Positions 7,313-14,334 of a stretch of 18,659 nucleotides of DNA are shown here, in pieces; position 1 is the stretch's first letter; the number at the start of each line of letters is the position of its first letter. Source of the DNA: CAZWHE01 sp964633825 (GTDB lineage Bacteria; Planctomycetota; B15-G4; CAYZWU01); assembly GCA_964633825.1 (NCBI GenBank), contig CAZWHE010000071.1, positions 1 through 18,659 of the forward strand, read 5' to 3'. The position numbers and the translations under genes are program-made. The notes beneath the pieces were generated by a model. The model worked only from the letters and a program-made list of their open reading frames with translations. It did not search any database and was not told where the DNA came from.

Positions 7313-8269
7313 TCAGCCTAGGAGACGTTTCTCGGCATCGAGATAGTATCGGGCGATTGCGGCGGAAACCTTCTTGACGTCTGCAGGCGACTTCATTTCG
7401 AACCAATGAACCGCCGGAAACCTTTTGTACCAGGTTTTCTGCTTCTTCACGAACCGGAGAGTGTTCCTGTTGATGGCTTTTTCGGCCTCTGCCAGGGTGA
7501 GCTCGCCGTCGAGGTGGCTGATGATCTCCCTGTAACCGATGGCCTTTGCCGATTCGATTCCGAATCCCCCGCCTTCTCTGATCCCGTTTACTTCATCTAC
7601 GAGGCCGGCGGCGATCATCTTCGACGTTCTGGCTTTGATCCTGCCCTCGAGATCTTCTGAAGGCCGGCGCAGCCCGGCCAGGACGGTTGGGTTGGCGACG
7701 ATCCTTTCCGTCCGGTTCTTCTTGAGCCATGAAAGAGGTTTTCCCGCTGTGTGAATGACTTCGAGGGCTCGAACGATCCTCTTCAGGTCATGCGGGTGGA
7801 TCTCGCCCGCTGATTCGGGATCGAGGCGTCTGAGCTTCTCATGAAGGGCGTCCGCACCCCCGGCATGGGACAGGTCGATCAGTTCTTTTCTGTATGAGTC
7901 GTCCGTGTCGGGAGGTTCGGAGAAGATCCCGTTCAGGAGGCAGTTGAGATAAAAAGCTGTTCCTCCGAGAAAGAGGACCCTGCGGTTCCGGGCATGAATC
8001 TCATTGATCTCATCCCGCGCTTTTTCGAGGAACCGCCCGACGGAGAAGGACTCGTCCGGATCGATCATGTCGAGCATGTGGAACTTGATCCGGCTTCTGT
8101 CCCCGGCGGAAGGCTTCGCCGTGCCGATATCCATGCCGCGGTAAACCTTCATGGAATCGAGTGAGATGATCTCGGCGTCCACGATCGATGCGGTTTCGAT
8201 GCCGACCTTTTTCTTCCCCGAGGCCGTGAGCCCTGCGAGCACGAATACGGGTCTTGATCCCGCCCCCAT
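7313..8269 (-). CDS. miaA: tRNA dimethylallyltransferase
   Basis: Transfers dimethylallyl from DMAPP to A37 of tRNAs reading UNN codons (i6A37), cytoplasmic. Seen: 318 residues. The P-loop region GLTASGKK (13-20), DSMKVYRGMDIGTAKPS (38-54), FLGGTAFYLNCLLNGIF, HPHDLKRIVRALEVIHTAGK, KAIGYREI and the C-terminal KKQKTWYKRF are all family hallmarks in order. Odd: the Walker A Ser/Thr after GK is Lys (GKKK), although that hydroxyl normally helps hold the phosphates/Mg. All else looks intact. The start at 8269 (ATG) is preferred over a longer frame to 8386 because the family begins just before the P-loop and AAAGGGGA lies 10 nt upstream. It is the last gene of a three-gene operon, 4 bp after the M16 peptidase, and its stop lies 1 bp from the convergent TPR gene stop. 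Confidence 0.93.
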   Translation of the reverse strand: MGAGSRPVFVLAGLTASGKKKVGIETASIVDAEIISLDSMKVYRGMDIGTAKPSAGDRSRIKFHMLDMIDPDESFSVGRFLEKARDEINEIHARNRRVLFLGGTAFYLNCLLNGIFSEPPDTDDSYRKELIDLSHAGGADALHEKLRRLDPESAGEIHPHDLKRIVRALEVIHTAGKPLSWLKKNRTERIVANPTVLAGLRRPSEDLEGRIKARTSKMIAAGLVDEVNGIREGGGFGIESAKAIGYREIISHLDGELTLAEAEKAINRNTLRFVKKQKTWYKRFPAVHWFEMKSPADVKKVSAAIARYYLDAEKRLLG

Positions 8270-8273
8270 TCCG

Positions 8274-9590
8274 TCAATCCCCTTTAGCGACGGGAAGAAC
8301 GATCGATGTCGCCATGAGGTCCGGATCGAATGCCGAAACGAGCCGCTCGTTGATTTCGTCGAGGGTAATCCTGCCGACCAAGTCAACCAGCTCGGAGGGG
8401 CAGAAACCTCTGAAAAAGCATCCCAATAACGAGTAAGCCGTGCTCTCCACCGAGTTAAACATTCGGATGCATTTTCCCTGGTATTTGTTCCGGATCCTCT
8501 CGAAATCTTCTCCTGCGATGCCTCCGGCGCGGACCTTGTCGAAGATTTCGACCAGGCGGCCCCGAAGCCTGTCGGGGTGTTCCGTGTCCGCCCCGATCAG
8601 CGTGAAACCGAAATCACCGTAACAGGAATAAGATGCGCTGAACGAGTCGTCGACGATCTCGTCTTTGTACAGGGACTCATACCAGGGAGACGACCTCCCG
8701 AAGAGAATGTCGAGAATCATCTGGGTCTTGATCTCGGCGGTTTCGATATCCCGGCCCGATTTCAGGAGAGACGCCTCCTTGAAACCCATCAGGAACTTGG
8801 GCCGCGCCACGACCATTTTTGCAAAACGCTCCCGGGCAAGCGGGGTGGGATCGGACTCCCTGAAAAACCTCTTGTTGGGTCCTTCGCGGTCTGCGGGCCT
8901 GTTCCCGGCATCGTGGAGAGCGGCTTCGCCGGCTCTGTCCGGATCGAACCCGCCGCTCAGAACGAGGACCATGTTGCCGGGCCTGTAAAAAGCGCGATAG
9001 CACTCTTTGAGAAAGGCGGGCGTGATTTCGGCGATCGATTCCGCCGAACCCGCAATATTATGCCGAACAGGATGTTCCCTGAAGAGCAACGCCATGAGAT
9101 TGAAGAAAACGATCCAGTCCGGGTCGTCCTCGTACATGCTGATCTCCTGGCCGATGATTCCCTGTTCCTTCCGAACGAGCTCCTCGGTGAAGTAAGGCTC
9201 CTGGACGAAAGAGAGAAGAAGGCGCAGGTCTTCTTCCACCCTGTCGGTGCAGGAAAACATGTACGAAGTCGTGCAGAATCCCGTGCTGGCGTTGCACTGT
9301 GCGCCGTTGGCGGCAAAGCGGTCCGAAACGTCTCCGTCGGCGTTTTCGAAAAGCTTGTGCTCGAGAAAATGGGCCGTCCCGTCGGGCACACGCCGGGTGG
9401 ATCCGTCCCGCTTCGCAGGGATGTCCGGCCCGGCAGGGATGATGTTATCGGCTGATCCGAAGCGGATCCCCATGAGCCCCATTGTTTTCGAAAAACCCTT
9501 CTTGGGATTTAAAATCATGGTCAAGCCCGACGGGAGCTTGGAAACCAATATTTCCTCATCGAGCCTGTTATCGTTTCTCTGAAATTCCAT
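8274..9590 (-). CDS. M16-family zinc metallopeptidase, catalytic member of a pair (YmfH-like)
   Basis: Predicted zinc endopeptidase. Seen: 438 residues. The inverted zinc motif H-x-x-E-H is intact as HFLEH (74-78), in the context GTAHFLEHKLFEN, and a downstream ligand Glu is available in KEQGIIGQEISMY (E149 most likely). The typical segments AHFLEH...F...G...NA.T, CYRAFYRPGNMVLVLSGG and the second-half FGRSSPWYESLY plus SCYGDFGFTLIG follow. No signal peptide, so cytoplasmic. This matches the YmfH partner of the Bacillus YmfF/YmfH pair (known pairing, imprecise function). It follows the degenerate partner with a 1-bp gap and precedes miaA by 4 bp, so it is translationally linked to both. The natural substrate is unknown; bacterial M16 pairs often process peptides or modified peptide products. 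Confidence 0.9.
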   Translation of the reverse strand: MEFQRNDNRLDEEILVSKLPSGLTMILNPKKGFSKTMGLMGIRFGSADNIIPAGPDIPAKRDGSTRRVPDGTAHFLEHKLFENADGDVSDRFAANGAQCNASTGFCTTSYMFSCTDRVEEDLRLLLSFVQEPYFTEELVRKEQGIIGQEISMYEDDPDWIVFFNLMALLFREHPVRHNIAGSAESIAEITPAFLKECYRAFYRPGNMVLVLSGGFDPDRAGEAALHDAGNRPADREGPNKRFFRESDPTPLARERFAKMVVARPKFLMGFKEASLLKSGRDIETAEIKTQMILDILFGRSSPWYESLYKDEIVDDSFSASYSCYGDFGFTLIGADTEHPDRLRGRLVEIFDKVRAGGIAGEDFERIRNKYQGKCIRMFNSVESTAYSLLGCFFRGFCPSELVDLVGRITLDEINERLVSAFDPDLMATSIVLPVAKGD

Positions 9591-9591
9591 T

Positions 9592-10953
9592 TCAGCCGGT
9601 CGTTCCTTTCAGAAAAAATATCTTTCCCAATGAAACAAGCCGGGACGCCGAGGCCACGTGCTCGCGCTTGACCTTTGTCAGCTTATCCATGATCCGGTCG
9701 ATCGATGTTTCGCGGCCGGCCCTGCGGGCGACGAGATAATAATCGATGAGCTGGCCGGGATTGTCTCTCACGGCCCTCAGCCCGGAGAGAAGGGATTTTC
9801 TTGCGTTGGAAAACTCCTCGTCCGATATCCTGCCCTCTGAGATATCGTTCATCAGCTCCCCGATGATGTCGATAACCTTCGAGCAATGGTCTCTGTGGAT
9901 GCCGGCCGACACCCTGAGAAAACCCTTCACTTTGTCGTAGACCGAATGAGCGTAATAAGCCAGGCTTTCCTTCTCCCTCACCCTCTTGAAGATTTTGGAA
10001 AAGCTTCCGCCTCCCAGAATAGCATTGTAAAAGAATAAGGCGTAATAGAGATCGTCGCCGCAGTCCCTGTCCACGTGAAATCCCATGGCGAGCTTGGATT
10101 GCTCCAGGGGCTGATCCTCCTGGATCGTTTCACATGCCGCGGCAGGGCTCCGGTTATTTCCGCCGGGCGGATCGGGATCGTTGCCTTCCCTTTTCACTCC
10201 GCTCCAAAGAAGCCGGGACAGCTCGAGGGCTTCGCTTTCGCTGACGTCTCCCATGACAAAGACGTCCACGGGAGATTTTTGGAAGAAAGACTTGAAGTAA
10301 CCGTAGGCCGCGGCGGGATCGAGGGCGGCCACTCTTTCGGTTTCGCCCCAAACGAAATTTCCAAAGGCATTCCCCTTGTACATTTCCTGGACGAGGCGCG
10401 TGTTGGCGTAAGCGACCTTGTTGTTGATCAGGCTCCGGATAAATCTCTCGAGGTTTCTTTTTTCGCGCTCGAAAGGCTCCGGAAGGAAAGCGCCCTCCTT
10501 GCTCAGCGGATTGGTCAAAACATCCCTGAGCAGGCCCACGCCTTCGCGGACCGGGCCGTTTCGCGGAGCGCCGGCGGGAGTGAGAAAACGATCGTTGACC
10601 ACGTCGAGAGAGGCCGCGAGAACCTGGCTGTCTCCGAGCTTGAAGATGTCCATGACAAACTTCGCTCCGTAGAGCTTTTCCAGGGTTTTAGCGATGTGGG
10701 ATTGCGAAGGATATCGATGAGATCCCCTCTTCAGGATGAAAGGCAGAATGGCTTGTTCCTCGACGGTCTCGTCGAGGCGCCCCGTGACGAACACCTTGAT
10801 CGTTACGGTCTTGAATTTTCGTGTTCTGAGGAGGAAAAGATTGATGTTCGCGTCCGTGTCCAGCCGCCGGCAGATGATCGTGCCCGCTTCAACCATAGAA
10901 AGCCGCTCCCAATCGTAAGCCCGCAATGATGCACGCCGTGAAATTTCGCTCAT
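9592..10953 (-). CDS. M16-family peptidase homologue lacking the zinc motif (YmfF-like)
   Basis: Non-catalytic partner of the downstream M16 peptidase. Seen: 453 residues. Where the zinc motif belongs the sequence reads EEQAILPFILKRGSHRYPS (65-83), then IAKTLEKLYGAKF: no H-x-x-E-H, but a close match in layout to YmfF ('PF-LKRGS-YP...LYGA'). The second half keeps the M16 fold segments (FFQKSPVDVFVMGDV, ILGGGSFSKIFKRVREKESL and AYYAHSVYDKVKGFLRVSAGI), the R/Y region that completes substrate binding in two-subunit M16 enzymes. First gene of an operon with the active M16 and miaA. The start is uncertain: ATG 10953 is chosen, but a TTG at 10995 adds 14 residues and neither has a good ribosome site. 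The divergent poly(A) polymerase gene begins 124 bp away. Confidence 0.88.
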   Translation of the reverse strand: MSEISRRASLRAYDWERLSMVEAGTIICRRLDTDANINLFLLRTRKFKTVTIKVFVTGRLDETVEEQAILPFILKRGSHRYPSQSHIAKTLEKLYGAKFVMDIFKLGDSQVLAASLDVVNDRFLTPAGAPRNGPVREGVGLLRDVLTNPLSKEGAFLPEPFEREKRNLERFIRSLINNKVAYANTRLVQEMYKGNAFGNFVWGETERVAALDPAAAYGYFKSFFQKSPVDVFVMGDVSESEALELSRLLWSGVKREGNDPDPPGGNNRSPAAACETIQEDQPLEQSKLAMGFHVDRDCGDDLYYALFFYNAILGGGSFSKIFKRVREKESLAYYAHSVYDKVKGFLRVSAGIHRDHCSKVIDIIGELMNDISEGRISDEEFSNARKSLLSGLRAVRDNPGQLIDYYLVARRAGRETSIDRIMDKLTKVKREHVASASRLVSLGKIFFLKGTTG

Positions 10954-10984
10954 TCGATACGGCGGGGAGAAGGTATCAAAGGAA

Positions 10985-11017
10985 TTTGCCGGCAAAAAGG
11001 AAATCTTTTGAATTCAA
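10985..11017. promoter_or_regulatory. Two perfect palindromes in the divergent M16/pcnB spacer
   Basis: TTTGCCGGCAAA (10985-10996, 12 bp) and TTGAATTCAA (11008-11017, 10 bp) lie in the 124-bp spacer. The second overlaps a possible -35 (TTGAAT) for the rightward gene. Either could be an operator, but short palindromes also occur by chance. Confidence 0.3.
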
Positions 11018-11036
11018 TGCATATCTTGTGTAGACC
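11008..11036 (+). promoter_or_regulatory. Weak candidate promoter of the poly(A) polymerase gene
   Basis: TTGAAT (11008-11013), a 17-bp spacer, then TAGACC (11031-11036). The -35 and spacing are good and the -10 is poor. It ends 41 nt before the TTG start. Confidence 0.2.
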
Positions 11037-11077
11037 TCGGAAAAGAAATACGGGGCGTGTAGGGGATCGCGTCAGGT

Positions 11078-12394
11078 TTGTCAGAGGAACGACCATTGCC
11101 CTCTCCACAGGAATCCAGAATCATCCGGGATACGATTATTTTCCCCGCCTCCCTCGATCCCGATGCGGTCAAGATCGTCAAACGGCTCAAGCGTTTCGGG
11201 CACACGGCGTATCTCGTCGGCGGGTGTGTACGGGATCTCCTGCTCGGCATGATTCCCAAGGATTTCGACATCGCCACTTCGGCGCGCCCGCGCCAGATCA
11301 AGAGGCTGTTCAGAAACTCGAAAATCATCGGACGCCGATTCAAGCTGGCCCACATCCTCTTTAGGGGAAACAAGATCATCGAGGTCTCCACGTTCAGGAA
11401 AATTCCCGATGAGAACTCCAAGCACTTTCAAAGCGACGGCCTTCTCATTCTCAGGGACAACGTCTATGGAGAGCCCTGGAACGATGCACAGCGCCGTGAC
11501 TTCACGATCAACGCTCTCTTCTACGATCTGGATGAAAGGGCCGTTATCGACTACACGGGAGGATTTTCCGATCTCCAAGAGAAGAGACTCAAAACGATCG
11601 GCGATCCCGTGGTCAGGCTCCGCGAAGATCCCGTGAGGATCCTGAGAGCCGTCAAGTTTTCGTGCCGCCTGGATCTCGAGATCGATCCGAAGCTGCTGAT
11701 CGCCATGAAAGAACACGTTCATGAGCTTACGAAGAGCGCCCCGCCCCGCGTCAAGGAAGAGATCATCCGCCTCGTCTCGTGCGGGGCATCGCGGGAAGCC
11801 GTCCAGATGTTGTTTGACATCGGAGGGATTCCCGTTCTTCTTCCTGAGTTTTCCGGTGTGGAAGCGAGACAGGACTCCTACTTCGGCAGCGATCTCGCCG
11901 GAAAGATGTTGGTCGAGGGGCTGTGCGGCGCCATGGACGGGTTCGACAGGGGCAGAAGGACCTGCCCCGACACCCTCTACCTCGCCATGCTTCTCGCCCA
12001 CATCGTCGGAGCGACCCTGGTTGATACAGTGGATCGCCAAAGCGACCGAACCGCTGTTATTGAACAGACTCTCAAACCCATCACCCAAAGGATGGGAGTC
12101 TCGCGCAAGGACCATCACAGGATCGTCCAAATCATCCACGCATTCCCGCGCTTCGACAAGAGGAAATGGAGGGGACGCCCCAGGCCGAAGGATTTTGTCA
12201 AAAGGGACTATTTTCCCGAGGCCCTGGAGTTCTACCGCCTCGTCATCGAGGCGCTCGGCAGGGAAAGGGACAGCGCCGAATACTGGATGAACCGTTGGAT
12301 AAACCGGAGAAAGGAGCAGCGGAAGGAATCCGGGGAGCGGCGCAGGCGTCCGCAAAAAAAGAAAAAGAGACGGACCCCGCGGAATCGAGGGTGA
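11078..12394 (+). CDS. pcnB: Poly(A) polymerase I
   Basis: Adds 3' poly(A) tails to RNAs, marking them for decay by PNPase/RNase E. Seen: 438 residues. Class II nucleotidyltransferase core: LVGGCVRDLL (47-55), catalytic D62 and D64 in KDFDIAT, the diagnostic poly(A) polymerase strand IIGRRFKLAHILF (83-95), RRDFTIN (139-145) and EDPVRILRAVKFS (183-195). This GRRF/AH strand separates it from CCA enzymes (known signature). An RNA-binding helical region follows and the last about 30 residues are almost all Arg/Lys (RRRRPQKKKKRRTPRNRG), like the basic tail of E. coli PcnB. Start TTG at 11078; a later TTG at 11096 is also possible, with only weak AGGGGA/TCAGG sites. No HD domain. Its TGA abuts the stop of the convergent gene without a gap. 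Confidence 0.92.
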   Translation: MSEERPLPSPQESRIIRDTIIFPASLDPDAVKIVKRLKRFGHTAYLVGGCVRDLLLGMIPKDFDIATSARPRQIKRLFRNSKIIGRRFKLAHILFRGNKIIEVSTFRKIPDENSKHFQSDGLLILRDNVYGEPWNDAQRRDFTINALFYDLDERAVIDYTGGFSDLQEKRLKTIGDPVVRLREDPVRILRAVKFSCRLDLEIDPKLLIAMKEHVHELTKSAPPRVKEEIIRLVSCGASREAVQMLFDIGGIPVLLPEFSGVEARQDSYFGSDLAGKMLVEGLCGAMDGFDRGRRTCPDTLYLAMLLAHIVGATLVDTVDRQSDRTAVIEQTLKPITQRMGVSRKDHHRIVQIIHAFPRFDKRKWRGRPRPKDFVKRDYFPEALEFYRLVIEALGRERDSAEYWMNRWINRRKEQRKESGERRRRPQKKKKRRTPRNRG

Positions 12395-13606
12395 TCAGCG
12401 CCTCCTATTCCGCCTCACCGTCGGAAGGGGTTTCTTTCTGTATTTTTCGAGCACGTACTCTTCCCACTCCTTTTGGAAGGTGATCACGTTGAGAGAGTAG
12501 GCTTCCTTCACCGCGTCGCGGCAGTCCTTTTTTTGTTTGATGACCTTCATGAAAACCTTGAACAGGCCGGGATCCTTCTTCTTCATCAGGAAATCGATGT
12601 AGGACCAGGCGAGCTGATGGTCCCGGCCGTGAAGGGCCGTCGTGCTCTTCGAGCAGATCTCGGAAAAGGAGGGCCCCTTGCCGGCGGCGACACCCTGCCG
12701 GACCTGATACTCCCAGTCCGAGTGAGAGAGTTCTTCTTCCTCCCCCTCCTCGTCGCACGTGTTGTCGGCCCTGCCGAAATACTTGTACTCGAAGAAGTGT
12801 CCCAGACCCTCGTCGGCCCATCCCGCCCTCGCGGCAAGCCACTCCATGCGGTAATAGGAAACGTTCAGGAGGTGGCTGATATGGTGCACGAGATGCCTGT
12901 GGAAATCCTCCTCGGTCCGCATGTTCCCCCTGTCGTACCACGAGACCAGGATCGAGGGGTTTCCGGGCAGCTTGGCCGCGTTCCAGCAGTTGAGGCCCGT
13001 ATACTCGCGGCCCGCCTTGAGGCAGTGCTTCTGTCTCTCGAAAAGATAGATGCGGTGTTTCTTGTTGCGCAGTTCTTTCTCGTCGATGCGGAGAAAGGAC
13101 ATGAAATCGTTGAAGAAGGCCTCCAACCTTTCGGCATAGAGGTGGAGGGCTGCGTGCAGTTTGTACGTCTTCTTGTCCTTTGTCACGATCTTGGGGATGT
13201 CCCAGGCGATGATGAAGTGCTCGGTTTCCACGAAAGTGAGCTCCATTTCGAGCTTCTCTTCGGCCTTGAGACGCGCATCGAGCCATTTCGTTTTCGCGGC
13301 AACGAGCGTGTCGAACTCCCTTTCCGCCCTCTCTCCGAGAACGGGATTGCGGCACCTGAAGCACGGAATCCAGGAGATGCCGTGCCCCTTTTTGTCATTC
13401 GCGATAACGTAGGAACAGAAGAGGGCTTTCTCTTCCATCGAGGTAATGGACGGAGTCATGAAGGGATTTTCGATCTTCCCTTTGGTCTTGCACTTGGAGC
13501 ACTTTCGCCCCTTCACGTCCTGTGCGTGGGCGGCTGCGGAAAGGATGATTCCCGCTGCAACAGCGAGATAAAGCATCCATGCGGGAATGAGCATGCGCAA
13601 ATTCAT
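12395..13606 (-). CDS. Secreted gluzincin-like protein with CxxC pair and altered active site
   Basis: Unnamed family. Seen: 403 residues. Signal peptide 1-28 ending AHA-Q. Two Cys pairs, CSKC (36-39) and CFRC (82-85), suggest a zinc ribbon like the DnaJ Cys-rich domain. From about 126 the text resembles peptidase-MA (gluzincin) proteins: VETEHFIIAWD, a helical region, then LVHHISHLLNVS (239-250) and AGWADEGLGHFFEYKYF (261-277). The family pattern is H-E-x-x-H plus W-x-x-E-G. Here the second residue of the first motif is His, so the catalytic Glu is absent, while H241, H245 and E266 could still bind zinc. A tail of about 100 residues is basic. It lies 32 bp downstream of the ferritin-like gene on the same strand. 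The ATG start has no Shine-Dalgarno. Likely non-catalytic zinc-binding or a divergent peptidase. Confidence 0.75.
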   Translation of the reverse strand: MNLRMLIPAWMLYLAVAAGIILSAAAHAQDVKGRKCSKCKTKGKIENPFMTPSITSMEEKALFCSYVIANDKKGHGISWIPCFRCRNPVLGERAEREFDTLVAAKTKWLDARLKAEEKLEMELTFVETEHFIIAWDIPKIVTKDKKTYKLHAALHLYAERLEAFFNDFMSFLRIDEKELRNKKHRIYLFERQKHCLKAGREYTGLNCWNAAKLPGNPSILVSWYDRGNMRTEEDFHRHLVHHISHLLNVSYYRMEWLAARAGWADEGLGHFFEYKYFGRADNTCDEEGEEEELSHSDWEYQVRQGVAAGKGPSFSEICSKSTTALHGRDHQLAWSYIDFLMKKKDPGLFKVFMKVIKQKKDCRDAVKEAYSLNVITFQKEWEEYVLEKYRKKPLPTVRRNRRR

Positions 13607-13638
13607 GTCAACACCGTGCGAGCCGGCCGGCCGGATAT

Positions 13639-14154
13639 TTATGCACCTTCGAGCTTGAACTCGGAGAAGTCGAACCAGAATCCGAGTCCGCTCACGCTGT
13701 CGATCTCGGCCTGAACGATATCCTGGTGACCCTGTTCTATTTCGAGAAAACGCTCAAAGAGTTTTTGACCGTCAGAGTCGAGCTCTTCGACCATTTTCTT
13801 GTAGAAAGTTCCGGTTTCGATTTCCACGTCGAGGGCCTTGCGGAGCATCTTCAGCTCGATGTCGTACTCGCTTTTCCCTTTCTCCAGCCGTTCTTTCAGT
13901 TTTTCGAGGCCTTCGTCGATTTTTTCCCTGGGCGGAACAGCCGTCGTAAGATCGTCGAGGGTGAGCGTGCCGTTTTTCTCCCATTCATCGAGCCGGCTCT
14001 TCAGATAATCGAGATGTCCCTGCTCTTCGACGGCCAGAACCTTGAAGACCCTTTTCCCGATGTCATCGGTTGCGCTCTTTTTGGCTTCGAGGTATACGTC
14101 GCGCACCCGGGTCTCGAATTCGATTGCTGTCTTGATCGCTTCTTCAAGCTTCAT
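13639..14154 (-). CDS. Ferritin-like (rubrerythrin-type) diiron protein
   Basis: Likely oxidative-stress or iron-handling four-helix bundle. Seen: 171 residues with two matching halves. E14 and Y21 (EFETRVRDVY) with E44-x-x-H47 (EEQGH), then E111 and Y118 (EIETGTFY) with E140-x-x-H143 (EIEQGH): the full set of diiron ligands of the rubrerythrin family. The two Cys-x-x-Cys pairs of the classic rubredoxin domain are absent, so it is a short 'rubrerythrin-like' or ferritin-like form, with an acidic, Lys-rich linker at 55-100. Cytoplasmic, no signal peptide. The ATG has GGAG 8 nt upstream. It is divergent from the CaCA gene across 180 bp and probably co-transcribed with the following secreted protein. 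Whether it reduces peroxide or stores iron cannot be read from sequence. Confidence 0.88.
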   Translation of the reverse strand: MKLEEAIKTAIEFETRVRDVYLEAKKSATDDIGKRVFKVLAVEEQGHLDYLKSRLDEWEKNGTLTLDDLTTAVPPREKIDEGLEKLKERLEKGKSEYDIELKMLRKALDVEIETGTFYKKMVEELDSDGQKLFERFLEIEQGHQDIVQAEIDSVSGLGFWFDFSEFKLEGA

Positions 14155-14315
14155 CTAATTCTCCGTTTCGTAGTTGGTTTCGAATAACTTATCAACAGGT
14201 TAAGTTAATATGCCCGCAGTGAAAGGACAAGACGTTTTTAAACGGGAATTTTGAGACGGAATCATCGGTTCCTCGTGGTCATTGAGCAATAATTATGATA
14301 TCTCCTCTGAACAAA

Positions 14316-14322
14316 AAGGAGG
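14316..14322 (+). promoter_or_regulatory. Ribosome binding site of the CaCA gene, possibly masked by a hairpin
   Basis: AAGGAGG lies 12 nt before the TTG at 14335, longer than the usual 5-9. TCCTC (14303-14307) is complementary to GAGGA (14319-14323), so a 5-bp stem could cover the site. This is a weak hint of translational control. Confidence 0.35.
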
Positions 14323-14334
14323 AAAAGAACCGCC

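Noticed and set aside
8270..8386. Longer miaA start adding 39 residues
   Set aside because: It overlaps the M16 gene and its extra residues are a shifted reading of that gene; the ATG at 8269 matches the family and has a Shine-Dalgarno.
11081..12355. A 424-residue minus-strand frame opposite pcnB
   Set aside because: It mirrors pcnB, whose plus-strand translation contains all nucleotidyltransferase motifs; the mirror shows no domain or start signal.
13610..13640. CCGGCCGGCCGG run between the ferritin-like and secreted genes as a terminator
   Set aside because: It is self-complementary but has no T-tract and sits in a 32-bp gap between co-directional genes, so it is more likely compositional.
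12473..13714. A 413-residue plus-strand frame over the secreted gluzincin-like gene
   Set aside because: The opposite strand has a signal peptide, Cys pairs and gluzincin motifs; the plus frame shows none and runs into the ferritin-like gene.
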